Assembly: GCA_016712715.1 (NCBI GenBank)
Contig: JADJQM010000002.1
Span: forward strand, 1-64,000
Direction: 5' to 3'
DNA from: Rhodospirillaceae bacterium
GTDB lineage: Bacteria; Pseudomonadota; Alphaproteobacteria; Dongiales; Dongiaceae
DNA: 64,000 bases
Part shown: piece after piece, positions 55,791 to 63,825 of the stretch
Layout: every line of letters begins with the position of its first letter
Position numbering within the stretch: the first letter of the stretch is position 1
Position numbers and translations under genes: made by a program
Notes under the pieces: model-generated
What the model saw: only the letters and a program-made list of their open reading frames with translations
What the model was told of the DNA's origin: nothing
The model's database searches: none

Positions 55791-56669
55791 ATGAACAGGA
55801 TCGGTGTCCACGCTTTGGTCTGGGTCGGTGGCTGGAGTCACGCTGAAGCCGCCCAGGCGATCGAGAAAACCGCGGCCCTGGGCTACGATATCATCGAAAT
55901 TCCAGCCCTCGACCCCACCACCATCGATGCCGTTCATACCAGGCGCACGGCCGAGGCCAACAAGCTCGGCATCACGGTCTCGCTGGGCCTCGACGGCAGC
56001 GCCGATATCTCCAGTGAGGATCCGGACAAGATCAAGCGGGGTGAAAAACTGCTGCGCGACGCCCTCTCCGTCACCCGCGACATGGGCGCTACGCATATGT
56101 GCGGCATCCTCTATTCGGGCTTCATGAAATACGCGGATCCTACAACTGAGCGCGGCAAGGAAAACTCAGCCGAGGTACTGCGCAGGATCTGCGCCGAGGC
56201 TGCCCGAAGCAACATCACCATCGGCCTCGAAGTGGTGAACCGTTATGAGAGCAACGTCCTCAACACGGCGGCGCAGGCGGTCGATTTCTGCAATCGCATC
56301 GGCGCACCCAATGTGAAGGTGCATCTCGACACCTATCACATGAACATCGAGGAAGCCGATATCGAGCAGGCCATCGTCGATACCGGCGATTACCTCGGCT
56401 ACTTCCATATCGGTGAATCGAATCGCGGCTATCTCGGCGCCGGCACGGTCGACTTCGACAAGATCTTCCGTGGTCTTGCACGTACGAACTACAAGGGTCC
56501 GATCACCTTCGAGAGCTTCTCCTCGACGGTCGTCAACAAGCAGCTCTCCGGCATCCTCGCCATCTGGCGCAATCTCTGGGAAGACAGCACCGACCTTGCA
56601 GCTCACGCCCACGCCTTCATCACCGCCAATCTCAAGGCAGCTCAGGAAGCGCAGAAGCGGCGGGGGTAA
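55791..56669 (+). CDS. D-tagatose/D-psicose 3-epimerase-like sugar epimerase
   Basis: 292 residues. Xylose-isomerase-like TIM barrel. The four metal ligands of the family are visible: Glu in IGLEVVNRYE, Asp in VHLDTYHMN, His in YFHIGESNRG and Glu in ITFESFSS. GIHALVW-type start (RIGVHALVWVGGW) is also typical. Epimerises ketohexoses at C3 with Mn2+ or Co2+; exact sugar unknown. GAGGAGAG precedes ATG at 55791. No sugar transporter is adjacent; the RbsABC-type importer is 34 kb away. Confidence 0.9.
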   Translation: MNRIGVHALVWVGGWSHAEAAQAIEKTAALGYDIIEIPALDPTTIDAVHTRRTAEANKLGITVSLGLDGSADISSEDPDKIKRGEKLLRDALSVTRDMGATHMCGILYSGFMKYADPTTERGKENSAEVLRRICAEAARSNITIGLEVVNRYESNVLNTAAQAVDFCNRIGAPNVKVHLDTYHMNIEEADIEQAIVDTGDYLGYFHIGESNRGYLGAGTVDFDKIFRGLARTNYKGPITFESFSSTVVNKQLSGILAIWRNLWEDSTDLAAHAHAFITANLKAAQEAQKRRG

Positions 56670-56683
56670 CGTCCCAGATCGTC

Positions 56684-56735
56684 ATGCCCGGGCCCCGTCG
56701 GCGCATGCCGACATTCGTCGGCGGGGCCCGGGCAT
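56684..56735. repeat. GC-rich palindromic repeat, unit 1
   Basis: Outer arms ATGCCCGGGCCCCG (56684-56697) and CGGGGCCCGGGCAT (56722-56735) pair perfectly; the inner part holds GTCGGC-GCAT-GCCGAC. Flanks GTC and CCACGAC match a class of intergenic repeats common in alphaproteobacteria. May also terminate the epimerase transcript. Confidence 0.6.
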
Positions 56736-56771
56736 CCACGACTTACATTGCTTTGGCGAGAAACTCGTAGA

Positions 56772-56792
56772 TCCCCGGGCCAAGCCCGGGGA
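56772..56792. repeat. GC-rich palindromic repeat, unit 2
   Basis: TCCCCGGGC-CAA-GCCCGGGGA, a perfect 9-bp stem, 36 bp from unit 1. Together they form a bipartite element filling most of the 148-bp gap between the convergent epimerase and ohr genes. Confidence 0.6.
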
Positions 56793-56817
56793 TGATGATC
56801 GAGCTTTTGTCGCCGTC

Positions 56818-57243
56818 TTACTTCACGCTCAACGTCACATCGATATTGCCGCGCGTCGCATTCGAGTACGGGCAAACCTGATGTGCCTTGTCGACCAGCG
56901 CCTGCGCGGTCGCCTTGTCGAGGCCGGGCAGCGAGATGTCGAGCGAGACAGTAAGGCCGAAGCCGCCTTCCGCGCGCGGGCCGATGCCCACTTCCGCGGT
57001 AACGGTGGTATCGGCAGGTACTTTGATCTTTTCCTGGCCGCCGACGAACTTCATGGCGCCGATGAAGCAGGCCGAATAGCCGGCGGCGAAGAGCTGTTCC
57101 GGGTTGTTGCCGGCCCCGCCGGCGCCGCCCAGTTCCTTGGGCGTCGCGAGGGTCACGCTGAAGGTGCCGTCCGCCGTCGAAGCCTTGCCATCGCGGCCAC
57201 CGGTTGCCGTCGCCTTGGTGCGGTAGAGAACGTTGACGCTCAT
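56818..57243 (-). CDS. ohr: Organic hydroperoxide resistance protein Ohr
   Basis: 141 residues, normal for Ohr. OsmC fold; the two redox-active Cys are in AAGYSACFIGAM (peroxidatic, ~residue 60) and HQVCPYSNATRGN (resolving, ~124). Ohr reduces organic and lipid hydroperoxides using lipoylated proteins. Start at ATG 57243 with GGAAAGGAAG upstream. Divergent from ohrR; two OhrR boxes lie between. Cytoplasmic. Confidence 0.96.
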   Translation of the reverse strand: MSVNVLYRTKATATGGRDGKASTADGTFSVTLATPKELGGAGGAGNNPEQLFAAGYSACFIGAMKFVGGQEKIKVPADTTVTAEVGIGPRAEGGFGLTVSLDISLPGLDKATAQALVDKAHQVCPYSNATRGNIDVTLSVK

Positions 57244-57345
57244 GATCTGCTTCCTTTCCACTGCCCTGTCTTTTCTTCGGGCTTCCCGGCTGGGCTGGAT
57301 TGCCCGCCGCCGATGACAGGGATATTGGCACAAATTCGATTGTGC

Positions 57346-57360
57346 ACAATTTAATTTTGC
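57346..57360. promoter_or_regulatory. OhrR box 1
   Basis: ACAATTTAATTTTGC, matching the A/T-rich OhrR operator core (ACAATT-AAATTGT type). 103 bp upstream of ohr. Confidence 0.65.
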
Positions 57361-57386
57361 ATGCACGATCTGCATACCTGGGTTGC

Positions 57387-57401
57387 GCAATTTAATTTTA
57401 C
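57387..57401. promoter_or_regulatory. OhrR box 2
   Basis: GCAATTTAATTTTAC, sharing CAATTTAATTTT with box 1 and placed exactly 41 bp from it (about four helical turns, same face of DNA), 65 bp before ohrR. Confidence 0.65.
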
Positions 57402-57465
57402 ACAAGCTATTCCCTGCGGCAGGACGGGGAATTAGATTATGAAGATGCAGAATTGAGGACCGGTC

Positions 57466-57918
57466 ATGAAGCAAGGTGATGACAAAGACATGCTGCGCCT
57501 TTCCAAGCAGCTCTGCTTCGCGCTCTATTCGACCAGCCACGCCTTTACCCGGGCCTATAAGCCCCTGCTGGCGCCCCTCGACCTCACCTATCCCCAATAC
57601 CTGGTCATGCTGGTGCTGTGGGAGGCGGATGACGTGACGGTGAAGGAGATCGGCGCGCGGCTGCAGCTCGATTCCGGAACCCTGACCCCGCTCCTGAAGC
57701 GGCTCGATGCCGCCGGCCTCGTCACCCGCATCCGCGATAGCGGCGACGAGCGGCAGGTGCGCGTGCTGCTGACCGAGACGGGCCGCCGCTTGAAAACCAG
57801 GGCCGAGGGGATTCCCAAACGTCTCGCCGAGGCGATCGGCGAACCGATCGCCGAGATCATCGCCCTGCGCGATCAGTTGACGGAAATCCGCGACCGCGTC
57901 GGAGCTACCGTCGACTGA
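57466..57918 (+). CDS. ohrR: MarR-family organic peroxide sensor OhrR
   Basis: 150 residues. Winged HTH of MarR type (~35-115; VTVKEIGARLQLDSGTLTPLLKRL in part, then the wing DERQVRV). The N-terminal reactive Cys is in LSKQLCFALYS (~residue 18), the sensing Cys of the OhrR group. Oxidation by organic peroxide releases it from DNA and switches on ohr. Divergent from ohr with two operator boxes between, so it should also repress itself. Its stop abuts the convergent response-regulator gene. Confidence 0.95.
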   Translation: MKQGDDKDMLRLSKQLCFALYSTSHAFTRAYKPLLAPLDLTYPQYLVMLVLWEADDVTVKEIGARLQLDSGTLTPLLKRLDAAGLVTRIRDSGDERQVRVLLTETGRRLKTRAEGIPKRLAEAIGEPIAEIIALRDQLTEIRDRVGATVD

Positions 57919-58644
57919 TCATTCCTCCGCCGTGGCCGGCAGCGGCTTTGTGACGGGCTCCAGCGACAGGCGCTGTGCCAGGATCACCGCCTGGGTGCGC
58001 GAAGTGACACCCAGCTTGCGCAGAATTTCGGTGACATGCGCTTTCACGGTGGGCTCGCTGATCTGCATTTCATAGGCAATCAGCTTGTTGGCCATGCCCT
58101 CGGCCAGCAAGGACAACACGCGATGCTGTTGCGGCGTCAGCTGCGCCGCGCGCTGTGCCAGATCCCGATCGCGCGAATTGAGGGCCCCGTCCCGCGCCTC
58201 GTCCGGCAGGTAGAGGGCTCCGCTCAGGATCGCGCGGACCGCGTCGAGGAATTTGTCGGCCGCCGCCAGCTTGGGGATAAACCCCGCCGCCCCCATTTCG
58301 ATCGCCTGCCGCATGGCCGCCGAATTGGTGCTGGCCGAAACGATGGCGATCGGCAGGGCCGGGTGTGCGGCGCGAAGAGCTGCGAGGCCGGCCAGACCCA
58401 GCATGCCCGGCATGTCGAGGTCAAGGACCAGAAGGTCGGTTTCGGGTGCTGACTCGATCGCCGCCTGGGTTTCCGTCAGTGTGCCGGCAAAGGAGATGCG
58501 GGCGCCATCGAAGCCACCCTTGAGCGCCGCCGCCAGGGCGTCGCGCACCATCGGGTGGTCATCCGCCACGACAAAGGCCAAGACACCGGCCTGCTGCACC
58601 CCTGTTTGCTGGCTTCCTTCCTGGCCGTGGCCCTTGACCGCCAT
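57919..58644 (-). CDS. NarL/LuxR-type response regulator
   Basis: 241 residues from ATG 58644 (GGGAGG upstream; ATG 58662 would add MGGGGG encoded by a nine-C run). Receiver domain (~20-140): acidic pair in FVVADDHPMVRD, phospho-acceptor Asp in LLVLDLDMPGM, Lys in GFIPKLAAAD. LuxR HTH (~165-225: LTPQQHRVLSLLAEGMANKLIAYEMQ in part, VKAHVTEILRKLGV). Such regulators are the usual partners of NahK-like hybrid kinases; the kinase at 51424 is the only sensor kinase in the window. Divergent from the phosphatase gene at 58975. Confidence 0.93.
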   Translation of the reverse strand: MAVKGHGQEGSQQTGVQQAGVLAFVVADDHPMVRDALAAALKGGFDGARISFAGTLTETQAAIESAPETDLLVLDLDMPGMLGLAGLAALRAAHPALPIAIVSASTNSAAMRQAIEMGAAGFIPKLAAADKFLDAVRAILSGALYLPDEARDGALNSRDRDLAQRAAQLTPQQHRVLSLLAEGMANKLIAYEMQISEPTVKAHVTEILRKLGVTSRTQAVILAQRLSLEPVTKPLPATAEE

Positions 58645-58974
58645 GCCGCCTCCCCCCCCCATGATAACTTTCTTGCCTGGCGCCTTTGGTGGCGCCTTCT
58701 TTTGATGATCATACACGGCCCGGGCCGGACCGGGAAAGCGTTTGCCCCGCCCCGGCCCCGCCTGCTGGCTGGGGTCTATCCAGCGGCCCAGCAAGTGTGA
58801 TCCAGCTCTCTTGACCGCATGTAACCCGGTCCCGGGCCGGCGGCACAGTTGCTGCGGCGGAGATCGACGCGCTAGAGTGCCGGCACGCAAGATCAACGGC
58901 ACGCGAAGTTCCAGCCTGTCCGGCAATGCAAAGGTACGTGCGATGACCCAGCAGGCGCTCGAGGCTCCATCTGA
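58645..58974. other. Divergent 330-bp intergenic region between response regulator and switch-phosphatase genes
   Basis: No gene is supported here. It holds a nine-C tract (58652-58660), the hairpin GGCGCC-TTTGGT-GGCGCC (58679-58696) followed on the plus strand by TTCTTTT, and GC-rich inverted segments (GGCCCGGGCC). A TTGACC at ~58810 has no good -10. Divergent promoters must lie here but I cannot place them. Confidence 0.6.
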
Positions 58975-60750
58975 ATGACCATGACCCCATCCGATTCCGG
59001 CGCGCTCAACTTCGCCGCCACGCTGGCTCGCTCGTTTGCCGCCTCGCTCAATGTCGACGCCACCGTGGGCCAGGCGCTCGCCAGCATCATCCAGCTCCTG
59101 GAAACTGAAGCCGGCTCGCTGTTCCTGCTCGACGACGCCGGCTCCATGCTGGTGTGCCGGGCCAGCGTCGGGCCGGTCAAGATCGATGGCCTCGCCGTCC
59201 CCATGGGCCAGGGCATCGTCGGCCGCGCGGTCGCCGAAGATCGCCTGCTGGTGGTCGAGAACGCCTATGAGGACAAGAACTTCTTCAAGGCGGCAGATGC
59301 CAAGAGCGGCTTTATCACGCGCTCCATCCTGTGCGCGCCGATGCGTGTCGGCGACAAGCTGATCGGCGCTGTCCAGGTTCTCAACAAGCGCTCCGGCCAT
59401 CCGTTCGACGGCATCGACGGCAAGGACGCCAACATGCTGCAGGTGATGGCCAATGCCGCGGCACTGGCCATTTCCAATGCGCGCCTTGCCGACCAGTTGC
59501 TGGAACAGGAACGCATCAAACGCGAGCTTGAGCTGGCGTCCGAAATCCAGCGCAGCCTGCTCCCCAATGAGGATGACGATCTGCCGATTTGCGGCATCAA
59601 TCGCCCGATCCGCGAGGTGTCCGGCGATTTTTATGATTACTTCGAACTGCCCGATGGCACGATTGCCTTTGCGCTGGGCGATGTCTCCGGCAAGGGCATG
59701 AATGCCGCCTTGCTGATGGCCAAGACCGCCAGCCTCTTCCGCTGCCTCGGCAAGACCATCCGCGATCCAGCGAGGCTGCTGTCGATCCTCAACCGCGAGA
59801 TCTGCGAAACCACCAGCCGCGGCATGTTCGTCACCATGGTGGCCGGACTCTATGAGCCGGCGACCGGATTGCTGCGCTTTGCCAATGCCGGCCATTTGCC
59901 GCCGCTCATCAAGTTTCCAGATCATCTCTATGAGACCGTGGCACCGGACGCGCCACCTCTCGGCATCCTCCGGGACATGCATTTCGTCGATCACGAGATC
60001 GATCTCAAGGGTGGCTTGTTCGTGGCCTTCTCCGACGGCCTCACCGAGTTCCGCTATGGCGACGAGGAACTGGGCGTCGACGGCCTCAACCAGCTGCTGG
60101 AATATGCCCATGATGGGCCGCTGCGGCAGCGACTTGAGATGGTGTTGGCAGAACTCGACCAGGGTGGCTGGCAGGCCAAGGACGACCTCACGCTGCTGGC
60201 CATCGACGACCGCGCCGCCGGCAAGGCCTGGCAGCGGGAACGGGTCCCGGCGGTGGCAGCCCCGGCCGAGGCGGATTTCCTGTTCGGCCTCTCTTTCCCG
60301 GCCGATCCCAGCCGCCTCAAGATGATGCGCCCGGCCCTGGAGGCCGCCGCCAAGGCCTGCCAGTTCGGCGAGGACGAGATCCAGGATCTGGTCCTGGCGG
60401 CCGGCGAAGCCATCGAAAACATCATGATCCACGCCTATGGCGGCCAGGTGAAAGGCGAAATCACACTGGCGGTGCACCGCCTGCCGGACGGAATCATGCT
60501 CCGACTGCGGGATTTTGCTCCCCGCGTGGATGCCGGTAAGATAGAACCAAGGCCGCTCGACGAGGTCAGACCCGGTGGATTGGGGACGCATTTCATCCGG
60601 GCCATCATGGACGATGCCAGCTTCATCCCCTTGCCGGATGGCGAAGGGAACCTGCTGGAGCTTGTCAAACGGCGCAAAAACGCGACGGAATCCGCCGAAG
60701 CCACGGCTGTTGCCACGGCTGGCGGGGCAGATAGCAAGGGTGGGAATTAG
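58975..60750 (+). CDS. GAF - PP2C (SpoIIE/RsbU) phosphatase - HATPase (RsbW-like) partner-switch protein
   Basis: 591 residues. GAF sensor (~20-180: ETEAGSLFLLDDAGSMLVCRAS in part, ITRSILCAPMRVGDKLIGAVQVLNKR in part), short coiled coil, PP2C domain (~205-400) with SGDFYDYFEL, LGDVSGKGMNAALLMAK, FANAGHLPPLI and FSDGLTE carrying the metal-binding Asp residues, then a HATPase_c_2 domain (~430-565; VLAAGEAIENIMIHAYGG, RPGGLGTHFIRAIMDD). One chain thus has both a phosphatase and an anti-sigma-type kinase for STAS proteins. Three bases separate it from the STAS gene. Cytoplasmic. Confidence 0.93.
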   Translation: MTMTPSDSGALNFAATLARSFAASLNVDATVGQALASIIQLLETEAGSLFLLDDAGSMLVCRASVGPVKIDGLAVPMGQGIVGRAVAEDRLLVVENAYEDKNFFKAADAKSGFITRSILCAPMRVGDKLIGAVQVLNKRSGHPFDGIDGKDANMLQVMANAAALAISNARLADQLLEQERIKRELELASEIQRSLLPNEDDDLPICGINRPIREVSGDFYDYFELPDGTIAFALGDVSGKGMNAALLMAKTASLFRCLGKTIRDPARLLSILNREICETTSRGMFVTMVAGLYEPATGLLRFANAGHLPPLIKFPDHLYETVAPDAPPLGILRDMHFVDHEIDLKGGLFVAFSDGLTEFRYGDEELGVDGLNQLLEYAHDGPLRQRLEMVLAELDQGGWQAKDDLTLLAIDDRAAGKAWQRERVPAVAAPAEADFLFGLSFPADPSRLKMMRPALEAAAKACQFGEDEIQDLVLAAGEAIENIMIHAYGGQVKGEITLAVHRLPDGIMLRLRDFAPRVDAGKIEPRPLDEVRPGGLGTHFIRAIMDDASFIPLPDGEGNLLELVKRRKNATESAEATAVATAGGADSKGGN

Positions 60751-60753
60751 GGG

Positions 60754-61089
60754 ATGTCGGTGGCCAGCATCAAGGAAGAACAGGGCAAGATCGTGATCGC
60801 CCTTGAGGGGGATATCGACCTCGAGAATGCCGGCGAGGTCAGGAAGGCCCTGCTCGCCAACCTCAAGCAGAAAAAGGATCTGCTGATCGACCTGTCCGCG
60901 GTCAGCTATATCGATTCATCCGGCATCGCCAGCCTGGTCGAAGGCCTGCAGGTCGCGCGCAAGCAGAAGAACGAATTGTCGCTGGTCTCGGTCAGTGCCC
61001 GTGCGCTGCGTGTCCTGGAACTGGCCCGCCTCGACAAGGTCTTTGCCATCCATGCCGATGTCGCCGCAGCGCTTGCGGCGCGGCCTTGA
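60754..61089 (+). CDS. STAS-domain anti-anti-sigma-type protein (possible MlaB-like subunit)
   Basis: 111 residues, one STAS domain. The phosphorylatable Ser region YIDSSGIASLVEG is intact, as in SpoIIAA/RsbV; E. coli MlaB is also a bare STAS protein (binding the MlaF ATPase). It begins 3 bp after the switch phosphatase/kinase gene and ends 27 bp before mlaE, so position supports both readings: substrate of the switch protein and subunit of the transporter. ATG at 60754. Confidence 0.92.
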   Translation: MSVASIKEEQGKIVIALEGDIDLENAGEVRKALLANLKQKKDLLIDLSAVSYIDSSGIASLVEGLQVARKQKNELSLVSVSARALRVLELARLDKVFAIHADVAAALAARP

Positions 61090-61116
61090 GAGCGGCATGA
61101 GGCGGGACCGATCCTG

Positions 61117-61914
61117 ATGGCCAATCCAGCAAAGATCTTCGAGACAATTGGAAGGCGCACCATCGCTGGCCTGGATGAGATGGGTTATGCCGCCGCTATT
61201 TTCTTCGAAGCGATCTACTGGACCCTGACCGGCTGGCGCTACCGGCAACCGGTGCGCGTTACCGCCACCTTCGCGGCCATGATGCAATTCGGTGTCGCGG
61301 CCTTGCCGATCGCGACGCTGCTCGCTGCCACCATCGGCTTGATGCTGGCCATCCAGAGCCTGTACAGCCTGGGCCTGTTCGGCGCCGAGCACTACGCCTA
61401 TATCGGCATCGCGCTCTCCGTGGTGCGCGAGTTCAGCCCGATGATCATGGGCATCCTCATTGCCGGCCGCTCCGGCTCCGCCATCGCCGCCAAGCTTGCC
61501 ACCATGAGCATCAACCAGGAGGTGGATGCCCTGCAGGTGATGGGCATCAACCCGGTCCGCTTCCTGGTGTCGCCGGTCCTCATCGCCCTCGTGCTGATGA
61601 TGCCGTGCCTGGCCATGTGGGCCAATCTGGTGTCGATCCTGGCCGCCGGCCTCTATGTTTCGGCCGAGCTCAACCAGTCCTTCGGCGCCTATCTCAATGA
61701 CACGATCGAGGTGCTGAAGACCGGCGACGTCTGGCACGGCCTCGGCAAGGCGACGCTGTTCGGCATCATCATAGCACTTGTGGGCGTGGTGAACGGGTCG
61801 ATGGTCCAAGGCGGCGCCGAGGGTGTCGGCAAGGTCACCACCCGATCGGTCGTCATTTCGATCACGCTCATTGTCGTCGCCGACATGATCTTCGCCTACA
61901 TGACGACGCAGTAA
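61117..61914 (+). CDS. mlaE: Mla-type phospholipid ABC transporter permease
   Basis: 265 residues, normal for MlaE (260). Five to six hydrophobic segments. The family core is evident: QSLYSLGLFGAEHYAYIGIALSVVREFSPMIMGILIAGRSGSAIAAKL region (given in parts: VVREFSPMIMGILIAGRSG), MSINQEVDALQVMGINPVRFL (in part) and the C-terminal GVGKVTTRSVVISITLIVVADMIFAYM (in part). Inner-membrane channel that moves glycerophospholipids between inner membrane and the MCE protein. Directly followed (3 bp) by mlaF. Confidence 0.95.
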   Translation: MANPAKIFETIGRRTIAGLDEMGYAAAIFFEAIYWTLTGWRYRQPVRVTATFAAMMQFGVAALPIATLLAATIGLMLAIQSLYSLGLFGAEHYAYIGIALSVVREFSPMIMGILIAGRSGSAIAAKLATMSINQEVDALQVMGINPVRFLVSPVLIALVLMMPCLAMWANLVSILAAGLYVSAELNQSFGAYLNDTIEVLKTGDVWHGLGKATLFGIIIALVGVVNGSMVQGGAEGVGKVTTRSVVISITLIVVADMIFAYMTTQ

Positions 61915-61917
61915 GCC

Positions 61918-62778
61918 ATGACAACGCAAGCGACATTGTCCGCCGAAGCGGTCAACCAGGCGAACCGCCCCAGCGCTGAAGACATCGCGGCACGCCGCAA
62001 GGTGATCGAGGTCGATCATCTCGACTGGTCGTTCGGCGCGCGCCAGGTGCTGTTCGACATCAACCTCGATGTCCGCCAAGGCGAGATCATGGTGATCATG
62101 GGCGGGTCCGGCTCCGGCAAGACCACCCTGCTGCGGCACCTCGTCGGCCTGATGCCGCCGCTCCCCGGCAAGATCAAGCTGCTGGGCAAGGACATGGGCG
62201 CCTTGTCGCGCATGCAGCTGCTCGACCTCAAGCGGCGCATCGGCGTCGCCTTCCAGTTCGGCGCCCTCTTCTCCTCGATGAGCGTTTCCGAGAACGTGAA
62301 GCTGCCCTTGCGCGAGCTGACCGATCTTGAGGAACGCACCATGGACATCATGGCCAACATGAAGCTGGAGGTGTGCAACCTCTCGGGCTTCGGCCATCTG
62401 ATGCCGTCCGATCTTTCGGGCGGCATGATGAAGCGCGCCTCGATCGCGCGCGCCATCGTCATGGATCCCAAGCTCATCTTCCTCGACGAACCCTCCTCGG
62501 GCCTCGATCCGGTCGTGTCTTCCGCGCTCGACGATCTCATCCTGAAATTGCGCGACGCCATGGACATCTCCGTGGTCGTGGTCAGCCACGATGTCGAAAG
62601 CGCCTACAAGATCGCCGACCGGATCACCATTCTCGACAAGGGCCAGATCCTCATTTCAGACCGCGTCGACGCGGTCCGCAACTCGACCAATGAACGGGTG
62701 CAGAACCTGCTGCATCGCCGGTCCGAGCAGGCCGAAATCGACCCCACCGAATATCTGCGCCGCCTAGCTGGCGATTGA
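61918..62778 (+). CDS. mlaF: Mla-type phospholipid ABC transporter ATP-binding protein
   Basis: 286 residues. ABC ATPase: Walker A GGSGSGKTT, Q-loop FQFGALFSSMSV, signature LSGGMMKRASIARA, Walker B LIFLDEPSSGLDP, switch His in VVVSHDVESAY. The N-terminal ~30 residues (QATLSAEAVNQANRPSAED) form a tail not present in E. coli MlaF; the C-terminal end after RVQNLLHRRSEQAE is the segment that in E. coli contacts MlaB and the partner MlaF. Powers lipid transport; in an operon between mlaE and mlaD. Confidence 0.95.
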   Translation: MTTQATLSAEAVNQANRPSAEDIAARRKVIEVDHLDWSFGARQVLFDINLDVRQGEIMVIMGGSGSGKTTLLRHLVGLMPPLPGKIKLLGKDMGALSRMQLLDLKRRIGVAFQFGALFSSMSVSENVKLPLRELTDLEERTMDIMANMKLEVCNLSGFGHLMPSDLSGGMMKRASIARAIVMDPKLIFLDEPSSGLDPVVSSALDDLILKLRDAMDISVVVVSHDVESAYKIADRITILDKGQILISDRVDAVRNSTNERVQNLLHRRSEQAEIDPTEYLRRLAGD

Positions 62779-62802
62779 ACCATCCCGGGAGACTGAAGAC
62801 CG

Positions 62803-63825
62803 ATGCGTAATCACTTTCTCAATTATACGGCGGTGGGCATTTTCGTCGCCGCCATGATCGCGGCCCTGGTGGTGTCACTCTCCATGCTGGCCGGCCGCAC
62901 CGGACCCACCGACACCTATTTCGTCGTGCTTGATGACGTGACCGACGTCAAATACGGCACCGTCGTTCGTTTTGCCGGGTTTCCGATCGGCCAGGTGGAA
63001 AAGATCACGCCGGAGAACAGCGAAGGCAAGTATCGCTTCCGCCTGCAGATCGCCGTTCAGGAAGGCTGGAAGTTCCCGCAGGATTCAATCGCCCGGATCG
63101 CTGCCTCGAGCTTCCTCGCCGGCAAGACGCTGGAAGTGAATGGCGGCCTCGCCAGCGCCACCATCGCACCTGGCGGCGAGATCGCCGGCGGCACCGCCGC
63201 CGACATGTTCTCGCTGATGGCCCAGGTCGCCGGCGAGATCGGCGACCTCTCCAAATCCTCGCTGAAGCCGCTGGTCGCCAAGATCGGCGACATCATCGAC
63301 CGCATCGGCAACACGACCGAGGTGAACCTCAAGGAACTGATGGGTTCGCTCAACGAAATCGCCCACGAGGTGAACGCCAAGACGCCGGTCATCGTCGGCA
63401 ATGTCGAGACCTTCTCGAGCCAGCTCAATGTCGAAATGGCCAAGGTCGACCAGCTGCTGTCGGAGAAGAATCTCGGTGCGATCGAGAATTCGCTGGGCAA
63501 TATCGAGCGCGCCACCGCCAATGCCGAGGTGGCGAGCCAGGATCTGCGCAGCCTGGGCGGTCAGATCACCAAGGTGGCCGACCAGATCAGCGCGCTCGTG
63601 GCCGACAACCGCAAGAGCGTCGACAAATCGATCGCCGATCTGGAATATACGCTGCGCGCCGTGGCGCAGAACATCGACTCCATCACCCACAATCTGGACG
63701 GAACGACCCGCAACATGAACGAGTTCAGCCGCCTCATCCGCCAGAATCCCGGCCTGCTGCTGTCCGGCAGCAATCCGGAAACCGACAAGGGCCTCAACTC
63801 CAACAGCGGGGATGGCGAGCAATGA
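62803..63825 (+). CDS. mlaD: MlaD/MCE-family lipid-transport protein, long form
   Basis: 340 residues against ~183 for E. coli MlaD. One N-terminal membrane anchor (AVGIFVAAMIAALVVSLSML), MCE domain ~38-115 (YFVVLDDVTDVKYGTVVRFAGFPIGQVEKI in part, IAASSFLAGKTLEVNGG), then ~200 residues of predicted coiled coil (repeated LSKSSLKPLVAKIGDIIDR- and IADLEYTLRAVAQNID-like heptads), as in needle- or tube-forming MCE proteins of other alphaproteobacteria. It would form a periplasmic hexamer carrying lipids. Its stop overlaps the next start by ATGA. Confidence 0.94.
   Translation: MRNHFLNYTAVGIFVAAMIAALVVSLSMLAGRTGPTDTYFVVLDDVTDVKYGTVVRFAGFPIGQVEKITPENSEGKYRFRLQIAVQEGWKFPQDSIARIAASSFLAGKTLEVNGGLASATIAPGGEIAGGTAADMFSLMAQVAGEIGDLSKSSLKPLVAKIGDIIDRIGNTTEVNLKELMGSLNEIAHEVNAKTPVIVGNVETFSSQLNVEMAKVDQLLSEKNLGAIENSLGNIERATANAEVASQDLRSLGGQITKVADQISALVADNRKSVDKSIADLEYTLRAVAQNIDSITHNLDGTTRNMNEFSRLIRQNPGLLLSGSNPETDKGLNSNSGDGEQ

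Noticed and set aside
60916..62589. Minus-strand open frame opposite the STAS-mlaE-mlaF genes
   Set aside because: Shadow frame, His/Asp-rich, no motif; the mla genes are clear.
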